Source of the DNA: Acidimicrobiaceae bacterium
GTDB lineage: Bacteria; Actinomycetota; Acidimicrobiia; Acidimicrobiales; RAAP-2
DNA: 33,284 nt
Assembly (NCBI GenBank): GCA_027306525.1
Contig: DAHUZM010000049.1
Location: 1 to 33,284, forward strand
Direction of reading: 5' to 3'
Shown: positions 19,592-28,273 of the stretch, piece by piece
How positions within the stretch are numbered: the first letter of the stretch is position 1
Layout of the letters: each line of letters begins with the position of its first letter
Program-made: the position numbers and the translations under genes
The notes under the pieces: model-generated
Databases searched by the model: none
What the model was told of the DNA's origin: nothing
What the model saw: only the letters and a program-made list of their open reading frames with translations

Positions 19592-20787
19592 GCCGGCGTC
19601 AGGATGATCGAATCGCCCCAGGGCGTGGCCCACTGGAGCACCCCAGCGCGGGGAAGCTGCCGGGCGCCGGCCTCACCTCGCAGCTGGCGCACCATCTCGA
19701 CCAGGTGGGCGTAACCCGAGAGATGAGCTTCGGAATGCAGGCCCCCATTCGTGTTGACGGGAACCCGGCCGTCGAGCCCGATCCCGCCCTCGCGCACGAG
19801 ATGGAAGGCCTCTCCCGGCTTGCAGAAGCCGAAGCGCTCGAGGACCACCCACAGGTTCGAAGTGAACGAGTCGTAGACGTACAGGCCATCGACCTCCATC
19901 GGCGAAACGCCCGCCGTTTCGTAGACGGCTTGTGGAGCCGGGCTGAGCTCCTCGTCCGGCTCGAAGCCCAGCGACAGTCCCGGGCGCCCGAACAGCAGGA
20001 AGTCGTCACGCGACGCACGCAAGGCCTGCCATCCGGCCACTGCCACCGGCTTCTGGCGCATGTCGCGCGCTCGCTCCTCCGTCGTCACCAAGAGGCACGT
20101 CGCGCCCTCACTCCGAAGGCAGTAGTCGAATTTCCGAAGCGGGCCGACGATCGGAGATGCATCGAGGTACTCCTCCATGGAGAGCGACCGCTCCGTCATG
20201 ATCGCCATCGGATTGCGGTTGGCATGGGCCCGATAGCCGAGCGCGATGCGGCCGAGGTCCTCCGACGTGGCTCCGTACAGGTCCATGTAGCGCTGGGCCA
20301 CGAACGCCGTCGCGGCACCAGGGGTGTCGATCCCGTATGGGCCCGATTCCCCGTGCCCTCCGCCGATGTCCCGAAATGGCTCACGCAGCTGCGACTCGCC
20401 CAACCCCTTGAGGTGCCGGCCGTACCCGCGGGCATGGGTCGTGGTGTTGCAGATCGCGACCACGTCTGCCAGCCCGGCGCTCACGGCCAACATTGCCTGT
20501 ATCACGGCGGTGCTTGCCCACCGACCGTGGGTCCACAGCTGGAGCACCCACCGGAGCTCGGATCCCGTATGGACCACGAAGTCCTCGTAGTCCACGCCAT
20601 GGACGCCACCATGCGCGGTCACGAAGCCGTCGACTTGTGCCTTGCTCAGGCCGGCGTCGGCGAGGGCCGCTCGATACGCCTGCACCTGCAGCCGAATCGG
20701 GATCTCGTCCAACGTCAGCCCGAACTTGTCGCTGGTTCCGATCCCGACGATGCACGCTCGCCGCGCCCCTCGGGCGTCGGTGCTCAC
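19588..20787 (-). CDS. Thiolase family protein (SCP-x/nonspecific lipid-transfer-like)
   Basis: ACIVGIGTSDKFGLTLDEIPIRLQVQAYRAALADAGLSKAQVDGFVT; GLYVYDSFTSNLWVVLERFGFCKPGEAFHLVREGGIGLDGRVPVNTNGGLHSEAHLSGYAHLVEMVRQLRG. Confidence 0.9.
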   Translation of the reverse strand: MSTDARGARRACIVGIGTSDKFGLTLDEIPIRLQVQAYRAALADAGLSKAQVDGFVTAHGGVHGVDYEDFVVHTGSELRWVLQLWTHGRWASTAVIQAMLAVSAGLADVVAICNTTTHARGYGRHLKGLGESQLREPFRDIGGGHGESGPYGIDTPGAATAFVAQRYMDLYGATSEDLGRIALGYRAHANRNPMAIMTERSLSMEEYLDASPIVGPLRKFDYCLRSEGATCLLVTTEERARDMRQKPVAVAGWQALRASRDDFLLFGRPGLSLGFEPDEELSPAPQAVYETAGVSPMEVDGLYVYDSFTSNLWVVLERFGFCKPGEAFHLVREGGIGLDGRVPVNTNGGLHSEAHLSGYAHLVEMVRQLRGEAGARQLPRAGVLQWATPWGDSIILTPA

Positions 20788-20806
20788 AGATCGCCTTCCG
20801 TCTGGC

Positions 20807-21856
20807 TCACTTGTTGGCTGCCTTGGCAAACGCGGGGTCGATGATCTTCTTCAATGCGCCGGTTGCTGTTGGTGTCGGCAGTCCGGGCTCTGTTGCGGAC
20901 TTGTCGTTCTTCAATTGGCGCTTCAGGGCAGACAGCGTCGGGATCTCTGTGGGGCTGAACTGCTTGGTCTTCATGAAGTAGTTGTAGACATTCAGCGATT
21001 CTGTGGCCGTAAAGCCTGCCGTCGCCGCCAAGTCGCTCAGCACCTGCCTCTTGTGGGCTGGCTGGTACATCCACTTGATGACCGACGTATAGCCCTTCAG
21101 GAAGTCGACGGCGAGGGTCTTGTGGGTGCTCAGCCACGAGGTGTCTGCGACAAGGCCCTCTGAGAAGATATTGCGGAAGGCCGCGAGGGACGCTGGCGTA
21201 CCGATCACGTGGTACCCCTTTGCCACGAGCTCACCCACGCCCGGCTGAAAGGTGGAGGTCGCCTGGGCCGTACCTGCCGCGAGCGCCGCGACGTCGCCGG
21301 CGGGCGTGCCCGTGCTAAGGAAGTTGTACTGTGTCGGCTTGATACCTAGCTTTCCGAGATAGACAACAACCGTCTGCCAGTCCAAGGTCACGCCTTTGGT
21401 GCCGACGCCGATCGTCTTACCGATCAGGCCCTTCGGTGTCTTGATTGTCTTGGTCGCCAACAGGGTCTCGGGGTCCACTTGGACCGTCCTCGTCACCATT
21501 TGCACGGGTACGCCCTTCCCGCGTGCTTCGATGGTCGCCTCGGGCGTCTCGGACCCGAAATCGAGTGATCCAGACGCCACGCCTGGCATGACCGCTGCCT
21601 CGCCAGAAGTCAGTATGACGTCCAGCTTTGCGCCGTACTTGCTCATGATCTTCGGTTCGGATGCTGCGATGATGAGCGGGATCTGGAGCCCGTTGTAGCC
21701 GTTGATACCAACCGTGACGCTCTGGAGCGGTGCGCTGCCCTTGCTGGCCGCCGACGCCGATGCTCCTCCACCGAGCAATCCCGCAGCGAGGGCGGAGGCC
21801 GTCACACACGCCCCAACCCGTCCGGACCACCGCAACCTTGCCATCCGTCCAGCCAT
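20807..21856 (-). CDS. ABC transporter substrate-binding protein, NMT1/SsuA/TauA-like (copy 2)
   Basis: Signal-like N-terminus, SVTVGINGYNGLQIPLIIAASEPKIMSKYGAKLDVILTSGEA; adjacent to the ATPase and permease. Confidence 0.85.
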   Translation of the reverse strand: MAGRMARLRWSGRVGACVTASALAAGLLGGGASASAASKGSAPLQSVTVGINGYNGLQIPLIIAASEPKIMSKYGAKLDVILTSGEAAVMPGVASGSLDFGSETPEATIEARGKGVPVQMVTRTVQVDPETLLATKTIKTPKGLIGKTIGVGTKGVTLDWQTVVVYLGKLGIKPTQYNFLSTGTPAGDVAALAAGTAQATSTFQPGVGELVAKGYHVIGTPASLAAFRNIFSEGLVADTSWLSTHKTLAVDFLKGYTSVIKWMYQPAHKRQVLSDLAATAGFTATESLNVYNYFMKTKQFSPTEIPTLSALKRQLKNDKSATEPGLPTPTATGALKKIIDPAFAKAANK

Positions 21857-21923
21857 CACTCTTTCCCCTCCCAATTCGGCCTAACGACGTACTTCTCGTC
21901 GTGGCAACGCTTGCCTCTGCAGC

Positions 21924-22730
21924 TCATTCCTCTCGGCTGATCATCGCCGACTTCACTTCCTTTTCTATGAGCCCCCAGATGTGGTCGATCACTGCGACGA
22001 ATTCAGGGGTCCGCTTCAAGCTGAGATCACGTGGGCGCCCGAATTCGATGGGGACCACCTCGCGGATCCTGCCTGGACGTGACGTCAACACCACGACCCG
22101 ATCGGCGAGGAACACCGCTTCGTCGATCTGGTGGGTGATGAACACGATCGTGCTCTTGCTGCTCCGCTCCCAGATCTTCAGGAGCTCATCCTGCATGAGC
22201 TCTCTCGTCTGGGCGTCGAGGGCGGCGAATGGCTCGTCCATCAGCAGGAGCTCGGGCTTGATGGCGAACGCGCGCGCGAGATTGGCGCGCTGGCGCATCC
22301 CACCCGAGAGCTCATGGGGATAGTGGTTCTCGAATCCACTCAACTGGACGAGGTCGATGTACGGCTGTGCAGCTTCCCTCGCGTCCTTGACCTTGACGCC
22401 CTGCAACTCCAGACCGAAGGTCACGTTGCGCATCACCGTTCGCCAAGGGAAGAGGTTGTCCTGCTGGAAGACGAACCCTCGATCACGTCCAGGGCCGGAG
22501 ACCAACTTCCCTCCGATGCGAACTGCGCCCATCGATGCGCTTTCGAGGCCGTCGACGATGCGCAGCAGGGTCGTCTTCCCGCAGCCGCTCGCACCGACGA
22601 TGGCGACGAACTCTCCTTCGTAGATCGAGAAGTTGACCCTGTCGAGTACCTCTACCGCCTGGCCTTTGCGTTCGTAGGTCTTTGAGACATCGGCCAACTC
22701 GAGCTTGACAGCGTGCTCAGCCACGATCAC
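21924..22730 (-). CDS. ABC transporter ATP-binding protein (SsuB/TauB-like)
   Basis: Walker A GASGCGKTT, signature LSGGMRQRANLARAFA, Walker B LLLMDEPFAALD; GTG start overlapping the permease stop. Confidence 0.95.
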   Translation of the reverse strand: MIVAEHAVKLELADVSKTYERKGQAVEVLDRVNFSIYEGEFVAIVGASGCGKTTLLRIVDGLESASMGAVRIGGKLVSGPGRDRGFVFQQDNLFPWRTVMRNVTFGLELQGVKVKDAREAAQPYIDLVQLSGFENHYPHELSGGMRQRANLARAFAIKPELLLMDEPFAALDAQTRELMQDELLKIWERSSKSTIVFITHQIDEAVFLADRVVVLTSRPGRIREVVPIEFGRPRDLSLKRTPEFVAVIDHIWGLIEKEVKSAMISREE

Positions 22731-23608
22731 GTCCGACGGGTTGCGTTGACGTCGAAGCTTCTCCAGGGGGCGATACGTCGCTCCGCTCGGTACATGAGCT
22801 TCGTGATGATCACGCCGACTGCGGCAAGGATGAACACGCCCAGGAAGACGGTTCCCGTGTCGAAGGTCTGGGCAGCCTGGAACACCATGTACCCGATACC
22901 AGCTCGGGACCCAAAGAACTCTGCAACCACCTCTCCGATCAGTCCAAAGGTGATCGCGAGGCGCAGGCCACTGATGATGAAGGGCAGCGCAGATGGAATC
23001 AACACCCGGATGAAGACGTCGCGCCGCCGAGCTCCGAACGCGTACGCAGCCTCGATTAATCCGCGGTCAGCCGTCCGAATCCCGTCTGCCGTATTGATGA
23101 TCACCGGGAATATCGCGACGAGCGTCACCACGGCGACCTTCGCCGTCAGCCCGATGCCAAGTGCCACGATGAACAAGGGAGCGATCGTGATCAGCGGCGT
23201 TGACCTCAAGGCCGAGATCCACGGATCAAGGAGGTCGAACGCCAGGTCGTTGGTCGCCATCAGCAGTCCGATCAATATGCCGCCGACGGACGCAATGGCT
23301 ACGCCGATGACGAAGCCTTCGAAGGTGGTTGCGACGTCGAGGCCCAACGCTCCCGAATGCAGTTGAGTGAAGAACGACGACCAAATTGTTTCGAGCGGCG
23401 CCATGACGAGCTGACTCGTGTGATGAGCCGCGAATTCCCACGCAGCCAGGCCAAGCATCACAGAGATGATGGTATTGATGAGGCGCCGCGACTTCCGGTA
23501 ATACGCACGAACGCCACGGACTGGTTCACTGAATGCTGCTTTTGCTTCATGTACGCCGACGATCGGCGCAGGTGTAGGCGCGATGTCAGGACCTGCTCTG
23601 ACCGTCAT
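22727..23608 (-). CDS. ABC transporter permease (SsuC/TauC-like)
   Basis: Multiple TM segments; EAAYAFGARRRDVFIRVLIPSALPFIISGLRLAITFGLIGEVVAEFFGSRAGIGYM EAA-type motif. Confidence 0.93.
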   Translation of the reverse strand: MTVRAGPDIAPTPAPIVGVHEAKAAFSEPVRGVRAYYRKSRRLINTIISVMLGLAAWEFAAHHTSQLVMAPLETIWSSFFTQLHSGALGLDVATTFEGFVIGVAIASVGGILIGLLMATNDLAFDLLDPWISALRSTPLITIAPLFIVALGIGLTAKVAVVTLVAIFPVIINTADGIRTADRGLIEAAYAFGARRRDVFIRVLIPSALPFIISGLRLAITFGLIGEVVAEFFGSRAGIGYMVFQAAQTFDTGTVFLGVFILAAVGVIITKLMYRAERRIAPWRSFDVNATRRT

Positions 23609-23657
23609 TTTCTTACGGTCCCTCCCCGGTGAGCATGTATCGGTCTGTTTGCGAATG

Positions 23658-23686
23658 ATAATGGTAGATCCTCTCTACATTGTCAA
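23658..23686 (-). promoter_or_regulatory. Sigma70-type promoter for the minus-strand operon
   Basis: Minus strand: TTGACA (23686-23681), 17-nt spacer, CATTAT (23663-23658), about 49 nt upstream of the permease ATG with GGGGAGGG before it; lies in a local AT-rich patch. Confidence 0.65.
23664..23678. promoter_or_regulatory. Candidate operator: inverted repeat GTAGA-TCCTC-TCTAC within the promoter spacer
   Basis: Perfect 5-bp arms, 5-nt spacer, containing a T-N11-A pattern (23665/23677), entirely between the -35 and -10. Confidence 0.45.
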
Positions 23687-23837
23687 GCGATAGCAGCACT
23701 TTCTGGCCGTTGTTTTCTTTTATAGAAGCATTGGACGTTGGTTATGGGGTTCTGTTGGCATCAGTTCGCAACCTCGTGGCGACGTGCGGCCTCAGGTGCG
23801 GCTCCGTGGTCCGGTGCTGGTTGCCATCTGCCGGGCC

Positions 23838-23867
23838 GGCGGCGGCGGCGGCAGCGGCGGCTGCGGC
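23838..23867. repeat. GGC-rich trinucleotide run (10 triplets, 8 of them GGC)
   Basis: ggcggcggcggcggcagcggcggctgcggc, in the region between the divergent operon and LysR starts. Confidence 0.7.
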
Positions 23868-24031
23868 GACGGGCCGTTCTCGGGACTCGGCAAGGTCTAC
23901 TGTTGGAGGGCGCAAGTAGGGCGGTACAGGGACGTTGCGAGGGGGTCGACGGACGCATGACCGTGGCTCGTACATGGGCCGGCGACGCACCAGCAGCCGG
24001 TAGTGGTGGCGTTGGCGTGCGGCCGACGCAC

Positions 24032-24922
24032 ATGATCTCGTCCCGAAAGCTGGAGGTGTTCCTCGTCGTGGCCCGTGTCGGCTCGATCACGGCCGCTGCT
24101 CGGGAGCTCGGGATCAGCCAGCCAGCCGTCAGCGCACAGCTGCGAGAGCTCGAGAGCGTCTTCAAAACGGAGCTCCTGTACCGGGACGGCAATCGGATGC
24201 GCCTGAGCGAAGCCGGCGAGGTCGTCTGCCGCTATGCGACCACGCTGGCAGTCGCCACTCGTGACGTCATCGACCATGTGCACTCGCTGGAGGCTGCCGA
24301 ATTGGGGTCCATCTCCGTGGGCGCCACCCAGTCCCCGGGCAGGTACATCCTTCCCAAGCAGTTGGTCGAATTCAAGAAGCTGCACCCGGGGGCGCGTCTT
24401 ACGCTCCAAGTGAGCTACGCCGACGACATTTTGGACCAAATTCGACACGGCCAACTCGACATGGCTGTCGTGGCGGGTCCCGAGCCGCCCAGCGACGTCC
24501 AGTCGGACGTGTTCTGCGAGGAGGAGCTCGTTCTCGTCTGTGCCCCGGACAATGTCCTCGCGAACAGCGTCGTCACACGGACGGATCTGCGAGATGTTCC
24601 CGCCGTTTCGGGGTCTGGCCGCCTGCAGCTGGACGATCGATATGCTGCATTCGGGCTCGACCGCGAGAACATCGCCATTCGCATGGGTGACGATGAAGGA
24701 ATCAAGTGCGCAGTCCGTGACAACTTCGGACTGGCGATCTTGCACCGATGCGCCGTCGCAGAAGATCTGCGGAGGGGAACGTTGGCGAGAGTCCTGGTCG
24801 ACGGCGTTTCGGAGGTGCGTGCGATCTATCGGATCGTCAGCCCGTACAAGCACCTCTCGCCCATCCAGCGTCGCCTCTTCGACCAGCTCCTCGACTGGCA
24901 CGATCCCGAACACGACCCGTAG
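24032..24922 (+). CDS. LysR-family transcriptional regulator (copy 1)
   Basis: MISSRKLEVFLVVARVGSITAAARELGISQPAVSAQLRELESVFKTELLYRDGNRMRLSEAGEVV winged HTH; upstream ORF extension is low-complexity and probably untranslated. Confidence 0.92.
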   Translation: MISSRKLEVFLVVARVGSITAAARELGISQPAVSAQLRELESVFKTELLYRDGNRMRLSEAGEVVCRYATTLAVATRDVIDHVHSLEAAELGSISVGATQSPGRYILPKQLVEFKKLHPGARLTLQVSYADDILDQIRHGQLDMAVVAGPEPPSDVQSDVFCEEELVLVCAPDNVLANSVVTRTDLRDVPAVSGSGRLQLDDRYAAFGLDRENIAIRMGDDEGIKCAVRDNFGLAILHRCAVAEDLRRGTLARVLVDGVSEVRAIYRIVSPYKHLSPIQRRLFDQLLDWHDPEHDP

Positions 24923-24945
24923 TCCAGGACCGCCTCGCCGTGGTG

Positions 24946-24977
24946 GCCGCCGGGAACCGACCGGTGCTGCCGGCGGC
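24946..24977. terminator. Candidate hairpin between convergent LysR and MFS genes
   Basis: GCCGCCGG (24946-24953) pairs with CCGGCGGC (24970-24977), 16-nt loop; no U-tract. Confidence 0.3.
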
Positions 24978-25017
24978 TCGCCCCGCGGGACCTGAGGCAG
25001 CTGCGCGCCGTGCCGTG

Positions 25018-26475
25018 CTACCAGGCCCCCCGATTGTCCGGTATGCGGGTGATCAGGGGCATCGTCGCCACGAGGAGCGCGGCGAAGAACAGGAAGATGT
25101 GAGCCTGCACGATGCCGGGGTCTCCGCTCCGCGCCAGCATGGCCGTGGTCACCGACACGGCCATGATCGCGCCTGCCTGGCGGAACATGTTTCGGAGCCC
25201 CGCATTGGCGGGGACGTCGTTGGGAGCGAGTTGCAGGCTGGCGTTGTTCGACGCCGGGTTCGCAACCCCGAGGCCGAGGCCCATCAATCCCGCTGCCAAG
25301 GCGAGCCATCGGTAGGGGGAAAGGGCGGGCGGGGCCATCGCCAAGAGGAGCAGGCTCCCCACCATCAAGACGAACCCGAGCATCATGGGGGATCGATAGC
25401 CGGTGCGGCGGAGCGCCCACGCCGACATCCCCGACAACGCGATCATCCCGGCACCGCGGGCAGTGAGCAGGGTTCCGGCTTCGAGCGGATGCATGGAGTA
25501 GCGCTCTTCGGCGTAGAGAGGGACGAGCGCCGTGAATCCGAGAGCCGCGGCGCCGTACATGAAATTGATGAGGTTGACGAGGCCGAAGCTCCGCCCCAGT
25601 AGGAACTCCGCCGAGATGATGGGTGCCGGGTGACGCCTGACGTGGCCGACGAAGAGCCAGCCCGCTCCGATCCCGACTCCGAGGCTGACCACGACCACCG
25701 GATTGTCCACCCTCACACTGCCGGAGCCCAGGAAGGAGATCCCGAACATCGCCGGGAGGAGGCACAGTGCGAGCAGCGCGATCCCCCGGACATCCGGTGA
25801 GGCCGGCTGCCGCCGAGGGTTCTCGGGGATGAACCTCATCCCAAGCGCCACCAGCGCGGCACCGATGGGAACGTTGACGAGGAAGATGCCACGCCACGAC
25901 CAGTCGGTGACGAAGATGCCACCCAGAATGGGGCCGATGACGGCACCGATCGGGAAGATGCTGCTGAACAGTCCGAGTGCACGATCCCGATCGCGCCCGA
26001 AATGCTGGGACACGATGCCGCTCCCGGACGGCATGATGCCTCCTCCGCCGATGGCCTGCACGAACCGCAGGGCGACGAGCTCGTAGATGTTCACCGACAC
26101 GCCGCAGCACAACGATGCGGCGGTGAACACGGCAACGGAGACCACGAAGGTCTGCTTGGCCCCAAAGCGGTCGCTGATCTTCCCAACCAGGGACACGACG
26201 AGGATCTGGCCGACGGCATAGGCGGTTATGGTCCAGCTCGCCCAGTTGAGCGGGGCATGGAGATCCCGCTCCATCGCCGTGAGCGCGGTGGCGACGATGG
26301 TCTGATCGATCGAGACCATGCACAGCCCGATGCCCACGACGCCGAACAGGAGACGACGTCGCGGGATGGCCGCGGCGCCGGCTGCCGATGGTTCTCCCAC
26401 GCGGCATGCCTGCTCGCCCGACGCGACAGCGTCCGGTGTCGGCGGGCTCGCTGTGGCTCGGGGGGTCGCGCCCAC
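25018..26475 (-). CDS. MFS transporter, DHA2/EmrB-QacA-like
   Basis: LDxT-like N-term VSIDQTIVATALTAMERDLHAPLNWASWTITAY; ISDRFGAKQTFVVSV; many TM segments; start placed at GTG 26475 to avoid overlap with marR. Confidence 0.9.
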   Translation of the reverse strand: MGATPRATASPPTPDAVASGEQACRVGEPSAAGAAAIPRRRLLFGVVGIGLCMVSIDQTIVATALTAMERDLHAPLNWASWTITAYAVGQILVVSLVGKISDRFGAKQTFVVSVAVFTAASLCCGVSVNIYELVALRFVQAIGGGGIMPSGSGIVSQHFGRDRDRALGLFSSIFPIGAVIGPILGGIFVTDWSWRGIFLVNVPIGAALVALGMRFIPENPRRQPASPDVRGIALLALCLLPAMFGISFLGSGSVRVDNPVVVVSLGVGIGAGWLFVGHVRRHPAPIISAEFLLGRSFGLVNLINFMYGAAALGFTALVPLYAEERYSMHPLEAGTLLTARGAGMIALSGMSAWALRRTGYRSPMMLGFVLMVGSLLLLAMAPPALSPYRWLALAAGLMGLGLGVANPASNNASLQLAPNDVPANAGLRNMFRQAGAIMAVSVTTAMLARSGDPGIVQAHIFLFFAALLVATMPLITRIPDNRGAW

Positions 26476-26516
26476 GAGTGGTAGTCTAACTGGGGTGCTT
26501 GCTTGCCGGCAGATAA

Positions 26517-26978
26517 ATGAATGAGCCACCGCCGGGCGACGATGACGTTGTGCGGTTCCAGCGAGCCATCGGACGAATGGCCCGGCGGCTCAACGCCACC
26601 GCGACTGCGGAAGGGCTGACGCCGACCCAGGCGCAGGTGCTCGGGACCGTCACCTCGCTCGGGCCCATCCCACTCGCCGAACTGACCGAATTCGAGGGTC
26701 TCAACCCGACGATGACGTCCCGCGTCGTGAGCAAGCTCGACGAGCTGGGACTCGTCACCCGTCAGGCAGATCCGGCAGATCTCCGAGCCGTGGTCGTCGA
26801 GGCAACGCGCCGAGGAAGGACGGCGCACGAGCACATCAAAGGGGCACGGTCTGCCGCCGTCCGCGACTGCCTCGAGCAGTTGCCCGAGCCCACCGCGGCG
26901 ACGTTGCTCGCCGCCGTGCCGGCACTCGAACAGCTGGCCGAGGAGCTCCGTGTGCGCATGCGCCCGCGAAGCTCCTGA
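26517..26978 (+). CDS. MarR-family transcriptional regulator
   Basis: LTPTQAQVLGTVTSLGPIPLAELTEFEGLNPTMTSRVVSKLDELGLVTRQADPADLRAVVVEATRRG winged HTH; divergent from the MFS gene. Confidence 0.92.
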   Translation: MNEPPPGDDDVVRFQRAIGRMARRLNATATAEGLTPTQAQVLGTVTSLGPIPLAELTEFEGLNPTMTSRVVSKLDELGLVTRQADPADLRAVVVEATRRGRTAHEHIKGARSAAVRDCLEQLPEPTAATLLAAVPALEQLAEELRVRMRPRSS

Positions 26979-27060
26979 TTCGGCGCGGCTCCATCTCGAG
27001 GCGGGATGGTGCCCAAGGCGCCCCGGCAGGTCCCCTTCCTCCACCGGCCGATGAGAAGGG

Positions 27061-28071
27061 ATGGCGATGGACAGGTTGCGTTGGGGAGTACTGGGAACCG
27101 GGAACATCGTTCGTGGGACGATCGCACCGGCGATGCTGGCTGAGCCGGCGTGCAACCTGGTCGCAGCGGCCAGCCGCTCGACCGTCGATTTGGACAGGTT
27201 CGCAGCGAAGTTCGCCGTCCCACGGGTTTACACGGATGTGGATGGGCTGTTGAACGACCCCGACGTCGACGCTGTCTTCATCGCGACGCCGAACGCGTTG
27301 CACGCAGACCAGGTGGTGGCCGCAGCGGCGGCCGGGAAGCACGTGCTCTGCGACAAGCCAGTCGCGTTGACAATCGGCGAGGCGAAGCGTGCCGTCGAGG
27401 CGTGCGACCGCGCCGGCGTGAAGTATGGGGTCAATTTTCACAACCGACATTTGCCATGGGTGCAGGACATCGCTCGCCTCGTGGCGGACGGCGCGATCGG
27501 CCGAGTGACGATGGTCCAGGTGGAGGCAAGTGCCGGGCTGCGCCCCCCGGTCGGCTGGCGTCTCGACCCGACGGTCGCCGGAATGGGCACTGTCTACAAC
27601 CAAGGGGTACACGTCTACGACTTCTTGCGCGTCATACTGGCCGCCGAACCGTGTGCCGTGATGGCAATGTTGGCGTGCGACGACGGCAGGTACTCGGTCG
27701 ACACTGCCGCCTACACCCTGCTGCGCTTTGAGCACGACCTTCTGGCGTTCGTCAACTCCAATCAGTGCGCGCCGCACCCGCTCAATGACATCTCCATTTT
27801 CGGGACGCGAGGCACCATCGCAGGGACCAACCTGACGCGCTCCCGGGTCGCCGGTGAGCTCCGCGTCATCACCGACGACGCCGAGTCGGCGACGTCCTAC
27901 CCCGTCTCCGGAGCACACCGGCGTTGCCTTGCCGCCTACACGGATGCGGTCCTGAACGACCGGACGCCCAACGCGTCGGGCGTCGACGGCCTTCGCAGCG
28001 CCCAGTTGTGCGCTGCCATCCAGCAGTCGGCATCGGAGGGTCGGTTGGTCGAGGTCGACTACTCCGCCTGA
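27061..28071 (+). CDS. Gfo/Idh/MocA family oxidoreductase (paralog of 628..1641)
   Basis: RLRWGVLGTGNIVRGTIAPAMLAEPACNLVAAASRS, ATPNALHADQVVAAAAAGKHVLCDKPVALTIGEAKRAVEACDRAGV. Confidence 0.92.
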   Translation: MAMDRLRWGVLGTGNIVRGTIAPAMLAEPACNLVAAASRSTVDLDRFAAKFAVPRVYTDVDGLLNDPDVDAVFIATPNALHADQVVAAAAAGKHVLCDKPVALTIGEAKRAVEACDRAGVKYGVNFHNRHLPWVQDIARLVADGAIGRVTMVQVEASAGLRPPVGWRLDPTVAGMGTVYNQGVHVYDFLRVILAAEPCAVMAMLACDDGRYSVDTAAYTLLRFEHDLLAFVNSNQCAPHPLNDISIFGTRGTIAGTNLTRSRVAGELRVITDDAESATSYPVSGAHRRCLAAYTDAVLNDRTPNASGVDGLRSAQLCAAIQQSASEGRLVEVDYSA

Positions 28072-28273
28072 CGAGCGGTCCTGATGGGTCTCTCGCCCAC
28101 CATGGTGCGGTGGGGAGGGTCTACTGTTCTCGACGGACGTCTTTCGCCGGCGTTCTCCGGGCGGGATGATTCGAGGTAAGAGTGGTTGACCACGCGAGAC
28201 CGTGGGCGCTGTGCCGACGATCGCACGAAGCAGTGCCATGCGCCTACCGGCCACGCCGGAGAAGGGTGCGGAC

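Noticed and set aside
23658-23686. MerR-type promoter interpretation of the spacer palindrome
   Set aside because: MerR-type promoters have elongated 19-20 bp spacers; this one is 17 bp, and no MerR gene is in the window.
23897-26407. 836-aa minus-strand ORF overlapping LysR copy 1 and the MFS gene
   Set aside because: Composition is Arg/His/Pro/Gly-rich shadow-frame protein; it is antisense to a clear LysR gene and out of frame with a clear MFS gene.
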